This document shows, in pieces, positions 14,033 to 21,507 of a stretch of DNA of 26,513 nt (its first letter is position 1; each line of letters begins with the position of its first letter). Below the pieces are notes generated by a model, which did no database searches, was not told where the DNA came from, and saw only the letters and a program-made list of their open reading frames with translations. Source of the stretch: UBA9653 sp014859835 (lineage in GTDB: Archaea; Thermoplasmatota; Thermoplasmata; UBA10834); contig JACZKW010000045.1 in assembly GCA_014859835.1 (NCBI GenBank), positions 1 to 26,513 of the forward strand, written 5' to 3'. The position numbers were made by a program, and so were the translations under genes.

Positions 14033-16441
14033 CTACTTCGGTTCCGTCGGTTCTTCGGGTGGTGGAGGCGCGTGGGTCATATGTTCTGGTCTCGCCGGCT
14101 TCGGCGCACCCATCCTGCCCTTCGCGAATGGCACGACTATCAGCAACACGATCATGACCAATAGAAGTATCATGATGGTGAAGTCTGTCATGCTCATTCC
14201 AGCCACATCCTTCTCCCAGAGACCCTGGTCGGATTCGACGCCCATCGGAGTCCAGTCGCCTGATAGGTATACGCCACTGATACCGTTGTACAAGCTGGCC
14301 CAGACCTCGTAGCCTCCGTCAGGCAGGTTCGCGGGCACCTCTATCGCGAATGTGCCGCTCGAACCGGTCGTCAGGAAGGACCAGTCCTGGTTCTCCATGT
14401 TGGACGAGAACCATATCTCGTACACAGACAGATGCGTCGCGCCGTTCGTCGTGATCGAATAGCCGAAGGTCACAACATTGCCAGGCTCGAACGCGCCGGA
14501 GACGGTCTTCGAGCTGCTCTGGACCCAGATGCTGAGATCGTAGTCGTTCATCAGATAGATGGTCGCACTCGAGACGACATTGTTGCCGAGGCCATCCTTC
14601 AGAGTCACTGTCGCCCTGTACCAGTTGGCTGGTTCCTCATCTGGTGCGTTGAAGCTGAACGATCCGCTTGTGCGGAAGCCGAGTATTTCGGAAGCGACGG
14701 TCTCTCCCGTGTTATCCGAGATCACATACGACAAAGAGCCGTTCGTCATGGCGGTCACGATCTGGTAGGACCATGTGAGCAAATCTCCACCGGAGTAGGT
14801 GTAGGTGTTCGCAGTGAGTGCGAGGTACGCCTTGGCCACGGTCGCATCGTCATAGGCATCCATGAAGTATCCGTTCACGAGCGTGTATGCCTCGACATTG
14901 ATATCGCCGACATAGTCACTCGGTATCTGGTACATCACGCTGCTCGCGGTCGTGTTGCTCGCCTCGATGATTCCCTGGTCTCCGTAGATCATGTAGAACA
15001 CAGAGTTGTTGTATACTCTGTCGACACCCCATACGGTCTCGAAGGTCATCACCATGTTCTGTCCGCTCCAGTAATCGTCGAAGTCCAGGCTGACTGCGAA
15101 GCTACCATCGATCTCGATGTCGAAGCTGGTCATCATGACGGCTGTGTTGCCGATCTTGGACACGGTCGCGTAGACGAGGTATGTGCCGATTTCCGCGTCA
15201 GCGGCGAGCACGAACTCATGCTCGACGAGGCCTTCGACGCTGGTCATCAGACCTGCTGCGCCGTACTCCTCAAGCTCCGATCCGTCCTTCTCGATGACTA
15301 TATCCACATCTGCATCTGGCAGAGGTTCCGAGGAGCCGCCACCGACTTCAACGGCGACATCCAACACGACCTTCTCGCCTGCAAGATACGCATCATTATC
15401 GGTCTCGACAGATACCCGCATTTCGCCTACCGAGAATTCGATGTATTCCTGCTGGGTCCTGACATCCGAGTCGTTCGCCCAGAAGGTGATCTCGTAATCG
15501 GAGGTCAGATTTATGCTCGCAGGTATGGTGAAGATCTCAATGCCCTTGTAGCTCGGCGCGAGCTCACCTGTCGCGTTTATCTGAACGCCAGTGTTGTTGA
15601 ACCATGTGGCGCTCCACTCCACCTGGACATCGGTGTAGAATGTCAGTGTGGCCATGTCAAGCACCATATATTCAACGGCGATGCTCTCACCGGGAAGTAC
15701 GACTGACCTGTCCGATCCGATCATCAGGAAGTACTTCGCGATCTCGAAGGTGTCGTGGTACCATGTGGTATCCGAGACTTCCCAGATGACCCTTATGTCG
15801 TAAGTTCCATCCTTCGCATCAGCGGGCACGGTCCACGCGACGCTCCACACACCGTCCACATTGGCGGTCTGGTAATCCCAATGGTCGACCATGTGGTCTG
15901 TCTCGTTCGTGATCTCGACCCTGAACGCGTCGTCCTCACCGGTGAGGACGCTTATCGCAACATCCTGTCCCGGATAGTAGAAGTACGAGCTCGGGTCCAG
16001 AGTTACGCCGCTCCTCTTCACGATGATCTGTGTGCTGGTGAACTGCGCCCATCCGTATATTCCGTTGACGAGCACGACCACGTCGCAGACGGTCAAGTCT
16101 CCATCGAAGGGCACATCGGCACTCAGCCATATGTCCACATCGGAGCTGTTGTAGTATCCGTCTATCGGCTCATCTGTGATAGCATCGAAAGTGCTCTCAA
16201 GCCCTCCATCCTGGTTGAGGAGGCGGACCCTTATGTTGTCCATGGTCAGCTCGCCCTCGAAGTAGAGTTCGACATTCACATAGACGTGATCTCCTTGGAA
16301 GAAAACGTCTTTCAATTCGCCCGTATCGTCCGTTGTCTGTACAGAGCCTGTGTAGTATATCTCTCCCTTAGCGGGGACAGAGACGAAGACTACAGCGACC
16401 ATGCACAGTGCCAACGCTATGCTTAGAATCCTATTTTTCAT
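14033..16441 (-). CDS. large single-pass cell-surface protein with Ig-like repeats
   Basis: An 802-residue protein. A signal peptide (1-26, ending VPAKG) precedes about 720 residues rich in beta-strand, Asp, Thr and Tyr, with Ig/MG2-like modules: repeated patterns such as 'YYPGQDVAISV', 'LPGESIAVEY', 'YLAGEKVVLDV' and 'FEPGNVVTFGY' begin successive domains. About nine N-x-S/T sequons are present, so it is a likely N-glycosylation target. A membrane helix at 754-772 is followed by a short basic then proline-rich tail (APPPPEEPTEPK) predicted to be cytoplasmic. It may be an S-layer-associated or adhesin-like protein; no enzyme motif was seen. Two TATA-like boxes lie upstream. The sugar-nucleotide genes next door may supply its glycans. 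Confidence 0.82.
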   Translation of the reverse strand: MKNRILSIALALCMVAVVFVSVPAKGEIYYTGSVQTTDDTGELKDVFFQGDHVYVNVELYFEGELTMDNIRVRLLNQDGGLESTFDAITDEPIDGYYNSSDVDIWLSADVPFDGDLTVCDVVVLVNGIYGWAQFTSTQIIVKRSGVTLDPSSYFYYPGQDVAISVLTGEDDAFRVEITNETDHMVDHWDYQTANVDGVWSVAWTVPADAKDGTYDIRVIWEVSDTTWYHDTFEIAKYFLMIGSDRSVVLPGESIAVEYMVLDMATLTFYTDVQVEWSATWFNNTGVQINATGELAPSYKGIEIFTIPASINLTSDYEITFWANDSDVRTQQEYIEFSVGEMRVSVETDNDAYLAGEKVVLDVAVEVGGGSSEPLPDADVDIVIEKDGSELEEYGAAGLMTSVEGLVEHEFVLAADAEIGTYLVYATVSKIGNTAVMMTSFDIEIDGSFAVSLDFDDYWSGQNMVMTFETVWGVDRVYNNSVFYMIYGDQGIIEASNTTASSVMYQIPSDYVGDINVEAYTLVNGYFMDAYDDATVAKAYLALTANTYTYSGGDLLTWSYQIVTAMTNGSLSYVISDNTGETVASEILGFRTSGSFSFNAPDEEPANWYRATVTLKDGLGNNVVSSATIYLMNDYDLSIWVQSSSKTVSGAFEPGNVVTFGYSITTNGATHLSVYEIWFSSNMENQDWSFLTTGSSGTFAIEVPANLPDGGYEVWASLYNGISGVYLSGDWTPMGVESDQGLWEKDVAGMSMTDFTIMILLLVMIVLLIVVPFAKGRMGAPKPARPEHMTHAPPPPEEPTEPK

Positions 16442-16474
16442 GGGCTATCCCATCCAGGTCCATTATTTGATGGA

Positions 16475-16514
16475 CTATATATATACGTTTCGTAAAAGAA
16501 CGGCTGACTATATA
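16475..16514 (-). promoter_or_regulatory. two tandem TATA boxes for the surface-protein gene
   Basis: On the minus strand, gtatatatatag (16475-16486) is centred about 40 bases before the ATG at 16441, and the near-consensus gtTTATATAg (16506-16515) is centred about 70 bases before it. They would give leaders of roughly 15 and 45 bases. Two promoters suggest strong or switchable expression. Confidence 0.5.
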
Positions 16515-16612
16515 AACGACTCAAGTTCGCCGTAGGTTCTATAAGGCAATTGCAGATGCGTTTTTAACCGCGGATTATGTGCATAGTCATCCACACATGG
16601 CTGCGCACACGC

Positions 16613-16631
16613 GAGGTGCCGCTAACACCTC
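16613..16631. other. hairpin overlapping the stop of the cysteine-desulfurase-like gene
   Basis: GAGGTG-ccgctaa-CACCTC is a perfect 6-bp stem, and its inner arm includes two bases of the TGA stop (16632-16630). There is no T-run after it on the minus strand, so a terminator role is uncertain. It may protect the 3' end. Confidence 0.3.
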
Positions 16632-17883
16632 ATCCATCGTGATGATGGTGTTCGTCCCGTTCCTTGTGGCCTGCGGTCGACCTCATCTCTTGGATGTTTT
16701 CTGGGCTGAACGGTGACATCGCCCTCAGCTTCTTCACGATCCCCGGCACCATCTCGATCACGAAGTCGATATCGTCATCGGTGTTGCTCCTACCTAGGGT
16801 GAACTGCACTGCGCTCTGCGCCTCCTCGGTTGGTATGTCGCATGCCAACAGCACGTGCGAAGGCAACAGGCTCTTGGACGTGCATGGAGAACTCGACGAG
16901 ACCGATATGCCCATCATGTCGAGGTTGAGCAGCATCGACTCTCCTTCGATGTATCTGAACCTGAAGTTCGCGTTGTTGGGGAGCCTCCTGGTCGGATGCC
17001 CGTTGAGGAACACGTCCTGGACATTGCCGCGCATCCCCTTGACCAGTCTGTCCCTGAGTCTCGTGAGCCTGGCCCCCTCTTCCATCATCTCGTTCGCTGC
17101 CAGCTCGGCCGCGGTGCCAAACCCCACGATGCCCGGGACGTTCTCGGAGCCGGACCTCAGTCCACGTTCCTGTCCGCCTCCCTGTCCCATCGCCTCGACT
17201 GACATGCCATCCTTCACGTATAATGCTCCCACACCCTTCGGCCCGTACATGTCGTTCGAGGAGACGGTCATGAGGTCGGCCCCAAGGCTCTGTACGTCTA
17301 TCGGCACCTTGCCCGCCGCGGCCACGGCGTCGACGTGGAACCGGATCTCCTTCCCTCTGATCATGTCGCCGATCTCAATGATCGGCTGGAGTGTGCCTAT
17401 CTCGTTGTTCGCATACATCACGGAGACCAGGATGGTATCGTCTCTGATCGAGGTCCTGAGCTGTTCGATGTCGACGAATCCTTCAGGGGTAGGCGGCACG
17501 TAGGTCACCTCGAACCCGTTCTTCTGAAGATACTTCATGATGTTCAGGACGGAGATGTGTTCTATCGCTGACGTGACGATGTGCTCACCCTTCTTCCGCA
17601 TCCGCATCGCGGCGCCTTTGATGCCCAGGTTGTTCGCTTCCGTCCCGCCAGAGGTGAATATGATCTCTTCCTTCCTCTTGGCGTTGATCAGTCCCGCGAC
17701 CTTCTCTCTGGCGTCCTCGACCGCATCCTTTGGCCCCCGACCAGAACCGTGCAACGAAGAGGGATTTCCGAAATCATCTGAGAAATAAGGCATCATCTCG
17801 CTGAGGACCCTTTCGTCCACAGGTGAGGCGGCCGCATAATCCATGTACACCCTTCTCTTCGCTCCGCTTTGACATATGGACAT
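16630..17883 (-). CDS. cysteine-desulfurase homologue (IscS/NifS fold) lacking the PLP lysine
   Basis: A 417-residue fold-type-I PLP protein of the NifS/IscS family. The active-site cysteine is retained at C334 in SSSSPCTSK, as are the PLP-stacking histidine H109 (SAIEHISV), D185 (HVDAV) and the GGTEANN motif. The PLP-binding lysine is not: the usual HK before YGPKG reads N210-D211 (codons AAC GAC), and the usual glutamine after HVDA is A188. Ordinary desulfurase chemistry is therefore unlikely. A similar Lys-to-Asp change is, as I recall, known in Archaeoglobus fulgidus IscS. The C-terminus is His-rich (ERDEHHHHDG), a possible metal site. The ATG at 17883 has AGGAGG 11 bases upstream; a GTG at 17892 is the alternative. 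It is the last gene after dsrE and tusA. Confidence 0.88.
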   Translation of the reverse strand: MSICQSGAKRRVYMDYAAASPVDERVLSEMMPYFSDDFGNPSSLHGSGRGPKDAVEDAREKVAGLINAKRKEEIIFTSGGTEANNLGIKGAAMRMRKKGEHIVTSAIEHISVLNIMKYLQKNGFEVTYVPPTPEGFVDIEQLRTSIRDDTILVSVMYANNEIGTLQPIIEIGDMIRGKEIRFHVDAVAAAGKVPIDVQSLGADLMTVSSNDMYGPKGVGALYVKDGMSVEAMGQGGGQERGLRSGSENVPGIVGFGTAAELAANEMMEEGARLTRLRDRLVKGMRGNVQDVFLNGHPTRRLPNNANFRFRYIEGESMLLNLDMMGISVSSSSPCTSKSLLPSHVLLACDIPTEEAQSAVQFTLGRSNTDDDIDFVIEMVPGIVKKLRAMSPFSPENIQEMRSTAGHKERDEHHHHDG

Positions 17884-17922
17884 CGTGCACACATCCTCCT
17901 AGATGGAGATTCCAACCATGGC

Positions 17923-18291
17923 CTAAAAGGTTAGCACCGCATCCGCTTCCAACGCGAGGTCGTTGAGCGTCGCCGCGCCCACTATCCTCGATGGTTGCTC
18001 GAACTCCTCGGGGGTCGCCCTGCCGCCCCACAGCTGTGCGCTCTGTGCGCAGATCAGTATCTCGACGCCCGCGTCCGTGGCCTGGTCCATCACTTCCTTG
18101 AGGTCCGGGAAGCTCCCCATCTTGATCTTCTGAGGCTCCCCCTTCTTCACTGACAATATGCCTTTCGCGAGGAAGTAGATGGTCGTTTCGATGTTCATCG
18201 CGCGTGCCGTGGTCGCGAGTACGAATGGTGAGTAGAGTCGCTCCGGTGTATCGGGACCGGATGTCTGAACGTACAATATCTTCTTGCTCAT
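17923..18291 (-). CDS. DsrE-family sulfur-carrier-like protein
   Basis: A 122-residue protein of the DsrE/DsrF/YchN superfamily, small cytoplasmic proteins that often pass persulfide sulfur between partners. The opening strand KILYVQTSGPDTPERLYSPFVLA and helix are followed by ETTIYFLAKGILSVKKG, then the strand-turn VEILICAQSAQLWG with C81 at the position of the usual reactive cysteine, and a C-terminal DLALEADAVLTF. Length matches single-domain members. The ATG at 18291 follows the tusA stop by 28 bases, and the desulfurase-like gene begins about 39 bases later, so the three appear cotranscribed. The likely role is accepting sulfur from, or delivering it to, the TusA protein; the final acceptor is unknown. 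Confidence 0.83.
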   Translation of the reverse strand: MSKKILYVQTSGPDTPERLYSPFVLATTARAMNIETTIYFLAKGILSVKKGEPQKIKMGSFPDLKEVMDQATDAGVEILICAQSAQLWGGRATPEEFEQPSRIVGAATLNDLALEADAVLTF

Positions 18292-18319
18292 TGACAGATC
18301 CTCCGCTTGGCTCAGAGAT

Positions 18320-18574
18320 TCAAGACATCCTCTTGAGAAGGAACCTGAAGCCCTCGTCCGTCTTTTCGACGGATAATAATTCGTGCCCCGCGTATTTCGC
18401 CCAGCTGCGTATGTCCGATTCTGAGGCTGGGTCGTCTGCCAAGACCTCCAGGATCTGTCCAACCTGGACCTTCGAGATATCCTCTCTGGTCCTGAACACC
18501 GGCTCCGGACAGTAGAGACCGATGCAGTCGAGGGTCTTGGTGGGTCGGGGGAATCCTTCGCCTCTATTCGGCAT
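18320..18574 (-). CDS. TusA-family sulfur-transfer protein
   Basis: An 84-residue TusA/SirA/YedF-type protein. The diagnostic CPxP motif is at 22-25 (C22-PEP) in LDCIGLYCPEPVFRTREDI, with a second cysteine at C17. The rest fits the two-layer fold: VGQILEVLADDPASESDIRSWAKYAGHELLSVEKTDEGFRFLLKR. TusA carries a persulfide on the CPxP cysteine and serves tRNA thiolation, molybdenum-cofactor and dissimilatory sulfur routes in different organisms. The ATG at 18574 has GAGG seven bases upstream; the open frame continues upstream but without family similarity. It lies between the LarC1-like gene (102 bases) and dsrE (28 bases). Confidence 0.88.
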   Translation of the reverse strand: MPNRGEGFPRPTKTLDCIGLYCPEPVFRTREDISKVQVGQILEVLADDPASESDIRSWAKYAGHELLSVEKTDEGFRFLLKRMS

Positions 18575-18676
18575 AACTATCCTCGAATCGCCTCGGCAGA
18601 CGACCTCCGTTATAGTAACGGCGTTTAGTAATGGGGGTTTTTGTTGATAAGGATTTTGCCCTCGCTCCCTCATCTG

Positions 18677-19405
18677 TCACACAAGCCTGAGGGTCGTCCT
18701 CCCCAACCTTCCCGCGAACCTCTTAGTGCCGAAACCAACGCTCTTCCTCAAAGGATCATCGGGCACATCGTCGGTCTGCTCGCTGATCAACGCGGAGATG
18801 GCAGCGACACCCGTCGGTGTGGCCCTCTCCCCTGGACAATCTCCCGGGACGTGTCTCAATGCCTTGAGCAAGTGGGCCGTGGCAGGCGCTGGGAGTCTGA
18901 ACGTGCCGTGCCCAGTCACAACTATCCCTCTCCCCGTCGTCAATGTGGATGAAACGAACTCTCCATGTGAGTCCTTCTCCAGAAGGGTCGCGATGAATCC
19001 GATCCCTGCCATGTTCATCATGGCCTGCGGTCTGCCTATCTCGTGCAGATGGACCTCTTCAGGCGAGACGCCGTGCGCGGCGGCTTCGGCTTCGAACACC
19101 TTGTCGAGTATGGCATTCGACGACTCTCTGCCAGAGCCTAGCAAAGTCGTTATCTCATCAATACATCTGTAGGCATCACGGTATTTGGTCGTGCCTTCGG
19201 TCTGTACCCTCTGCACATACGAGATACCGATGCCCCTATCTCCAGAATCCTCGACGTCTATGATTTGCATCGACAGACCCTTTCCCTCGGCTGCTGAGAC
19301 CAGCTTTCGGATCGCGACCTCTTTCACCGTTTCGGGCAGCAGGTCGATCATCGCGGCGAGCAGCATGTCGGCGGATACGCCCTCCCGCGCGTCTATGTGA
19401 ATCAC
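18677..19405 (-). CDS. LarC1-like protein (nickel-pincer cofactor insertion family), N-terminal domain only
   Basis: A 242-residue member of the LarC/DUF111 family. The opening IHIDAREGVSADMLLAAMIDL corresponds to the LarC start (DxxxGxSGDM-like), and VHLHEIGRPQAMMNMAGI to the family's HFHEvG motif. STLTTGRGIVVTGHGTFRLPAPAT, RATPTGVAAISAL and GFGTKRFAGRLGRTTLRLV follow. Full LarC (about 400 residues) joins LarC1 and LarC2 and uses CTP to insert nickel into the pyridinium dithiocarboxylate cofactor. Here LarC2 is missing, and the 102 bases before tusA are too short to encode it by frameshift. LarB and LarE are not in the window. The GTG at 19405 has no obvious ribosome site. It is probably the first gene of the tusA-dsrE-desulfurase-like operon. 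Confidence 0.78.
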   Translation of the reverse strand: MIHIDAREGVSADMLLAAMIDLLPETVKEVAIRKLVSAAEGKGLSMQIIDVEDSGDRGIGISYVQRVQTEGTTKYRDAYRCIDEITTLLGSGRESSNAILDKVFEAEAAAHGVSPEEVHLHEIGRPQAMMNMAGIGFIATLLEKDSHGEFVSSTLTTGRGIVVTGHGTFRLPAPATAHLLKALRHVPGDCPGERATPTGVAAISALISEQTDDVPDDPLRKSVGFGTKRFAGRLGRTTLRLV

Positions 19406-19478
19406 GAATATCTTGAATGCGCTTGTCTGGGATAATTGTTCTGTGACCTAGGGTGGGTGGATTGAACCGATCCGCCCG

Positions 19479-20327
19479 TTACTCGGTCTTGACCTTCCTG
19501 GTCTTGAGTTTCCGCTGTTTCGTCTTCTCGGGCGGAGCCATCTCTGGTTCATTCTCCTCGACTTCTCTCTTCTCCGGAGGCTCCTCTTCACGCGGCTCCT
19601 CGGCAGTGACTGGTTCAGGTTCTTGAGGTGCGATCACCTGCTGGTCGACCTCCTGGACAGGTTCCATCGGTTCCGGTACGGCCATGGGCTCGACGATCTC
19701 CACTTGCGGCTCGGGCAATGGTTCTTCCACCGCCTCGACCCTCATCTCTTCCTCTGCCTGTGGGGCGACGACCTCCTCATCCACACTCTCGACGATCTCA
19801 GGCTCCGAAGGTACCTCGACTTCGTCGATGGTCGTCTCAGCGGCGATCACTTCGGGCTCGGTCTCGGTGAACGCGAAGTCGGAGCCGCACTCATCGCACT
19901 TGAGCGCCTCCGCGGCGACCAAGGCCGCGCAGATCGGACATTGGTAGCTCACGTCATCCCCGAATGTCGCGCCACACTTCGGGCATCGGTCCTCGCTCCC
20001 GTCAAGCATCCACGAGCAATGAGGACAGCTGAGCTTCTTGTCCTCCATCTTGACCTGCGTCGATTCGATGGCGATTATCTCGGTCAGCAGAGTGTCAATG
20101 CTCTCGTCCGTATTCTTGGCGTCCGATTTCGAATAGAACTCGCGGTAGACGACGTGGCACGATAGACAACTCACGGATTCCGGATCCACATGCGCCCCGC
20201 AGAATGGACACTCGAAAAGAGTGTTCTTGCTATATCTGACACTGCATCGTGGGCACGCCTCCTCGCGACCAGTGACTCTGAAGCCGCATGTAGGGCAGCC
20301 GAACAGTTTCTTCCCGTCAATATCCAT
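19479..20327 (-). CDS. multi-zinc-ribbon protein with acidic Pro/Glu-rich tail
   Basis: A 282-residue protein of unknown function. The first 150 residues contain eight CxxC pairs (starting at C11, C25, C40, C54, C101, C115, C130 and C144), enough for four zinc ribbons. The two halves have identical spacing (14, 15, 14) and similar sequence, so the block arose by duplication. A linker at 61-97 separates them. Residues 155-268 are a low-complexity Glu/Pro/Val tail, and the last 14 are basic (KTKQRKLKTRKVKTE). No transmembrane segment or catalytic motif was seen. Such ribbons usually bind nucleic acid or protein partners. It is a single gene, 74 bases downstream of nothing on the same strand, and points toward the LarC1-like gene. 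Confidence 0.75.
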   Translation of the reverse strand: MDIDGKKLFGCPTCGFRVTGREEACPRCSVRYSKNTLFECPFCGAHVDPESVSCLSCHVVYREFYSKSDAKNTDESIDTLLTEIIAIESTQVKMEDKKLSCPHCSWMLDGSEDRCPKCGATFGDDVSYQCPICAALVAAEALKCDECGSDFAFTETEPEVIAAETTIDEVEVPSEPEIVESVDEEVVAPQAEEEMRVEAVEEPLPEPQVEIVEPMAVPEPMEPVQEVDQQVIAPQEPEPVTAEEPREEEPPEKREVEENEPEMAPPEKTKQRKLKTRKVKTE

Positions 20328-20524
20328 CGAGACTTACCTAGACTAATGAATGCTCTGCCCAGTCTAAACATTTTCGGTGGTCGTGTATCGTATTACCCGT
20401 CTCCATGGCGAATGCGAAGTGTGGTAGGCGTCATATCACATCGTCGATCTCAGACAGTTCGAGCGATCTTGAGCACCTGGCTGTTCCAAAAGTGCCGCTG
20501 GGATGAGAGCGAGATATCGTCCCG

Positions 20525-21319
20525 TCAGATCGTGAATGCGACCACGATCGCCCCGAGGATCGCGCAGTACGCCCCGAATATCCACAGCTTGCCGGATTTG
20601 ACCGCCTTTAGCAGGAACCCGATGGATGCGAGCCCGGTCATGAAGGCGGTCACAGCGCCTGCTGACATGATGATCATATCCGAATCGTAGATGTCTAGTT
20701 TGACAATCCCGTATGCGAACGCGGCCACGAGCGCAGGTACCGACAGCAGGAACGCGAATGTCGCTGCGACCTCCCTCTCCAATCCCGTGAAGAGTCCTCC
20801 TGATATGGTAGATCCACTCCTGGATATGCCCGGAAATATCGCGACCGCCTGGAATATGCCGGCAGCCATGCCCTCGACGAATCCGACGCTCTTATTCGTG
20901 TTCTTCGTTCCTGTCCTCTCTGCGAGTACCAGGACGACGGCGTTGATGAGTAACGCGGCTCCGACGAGTTGCAGTGTGAATATCTCCTCGATGACATCAG
21001 TGAGCAGTATCCCAGTGATCCCCACGGGTATTGTGGCGATGAGTATGAGGTACCCGAGCTTACGGAGCTTCTCATCGTTCTCGTCCCGCATATCCTTGCA
21101 CTTGAACATCGCCAAGATGATCTTGAGTATCTCCCGTCGGAAAAACCCACACACTGCCGCGAGAGTGCCTGCATGGACGAACAAGTCGAACAACAGGTTC
21201 TCTTCCGCCGACAGACCGAGCATCTCCTGCGCTATGACCAGATGGCCAGAGCTTGATACTGGCAGCCATTCGGTGATACCTTGGATGATGCCTAGCAGTA
21301 GTGCGTGGATCAGGTCCAT
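20525..21319 (-). CDS. uppP: undecaprenyl-diphosphatase-like membrane phosphatase (UppP/BacA)
   Basis: A 264-residue polytopic membrane protein of the UppP family. The first active-site motif is at 17-31 (EWLPVSSSGHLVIAQ, with E17, S22-S24 and H26), and the second at 163-175 (PGISRSGSTISGG, R167). Hydrophobic segments around them fit the family's re-entrant helix design. In bacteria it dephosphorylates undecaprenyl diphosphate for wall-lipid recycling. In archaea the likely substrate is a dolichyl-type polyprenyl diphosphate used in N-glycosylation, which fits the glycan genes and sequon-rich surface protein in this window. It starts at the ATG 21319, divergent from the subtilase gene. Confidence 0.9.
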   Translation of the reverse strand: MDLIHALLLGIIQGITEWLPVSSSGHLVIAQEMLGLSAEENLLFDLFVHAGTLAAVCGFFRREILKIILAMFKCKDMRDENDEKLRKLGYLILIATIPVGITGILLTDVIEEIFTLQLVGAALLINAVVLVLAERTGTKNTNKSVGFVEGMAAGIFQAVAIFPGISRSGSTISGGLFTGLEREVAATFAFLLSVPALVAAFAYGIVKLDIYDSDMIIMSAGAVTAFMTGLASIGFLLKAVKSGKLWIFGAYCAILGAIVVAFTI

Positions 21320-21399
21320 TACGTGGTCAAGAGAGATTCTCCCTATTCAAGGTTCTCCAAGCCTGATGGGTGTGTCAAACTAGATAACGGAGGGAAAAC

Positions 21400-21407
21400 G
21401 TATTTAT
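21400..21407 (+). promoter_or_regulatory. TATA box for the subtilase gene
   Basis: gtatttat preceded by a purine-rich gggaaaac that resembles a BRE. It lies about 105 bases before the ATG at 21508, so a leader of about 75 bases is predicted, unusually long for this window. Confidence 0.4.
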
Positions 21408-21507
21408 CGCTTGGAATGGCTTGGATGCTTTCAGCATCGACCATTCGAATCTACGTGCTGTTGATGGTACGATCGTCCATCGTGGCTAAGATCTCAGGGT
21501 AATCTCT

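Noticed and set aside
14432..15706. 424-codon open frame antisense to the surface-protein gene
   Set aside because: It mirrors the codon bias of the real gene, is rich in His/Arg/Val without domain order, and has no promoter or ribosome site.
16597..16716. Short plus-strand open frame starting ATGGCTGCGCAC near a TATA-like tttttaacc
   Set aside because: It runs antisense into the desulfurase-like gene and has no recognisable sequence or ribosome site.
18574..18673. N-terminal extension of TusA
   Set aside because: The extra 33 residues have no family similarity, and a good ribosome site precedes the inner ATG.
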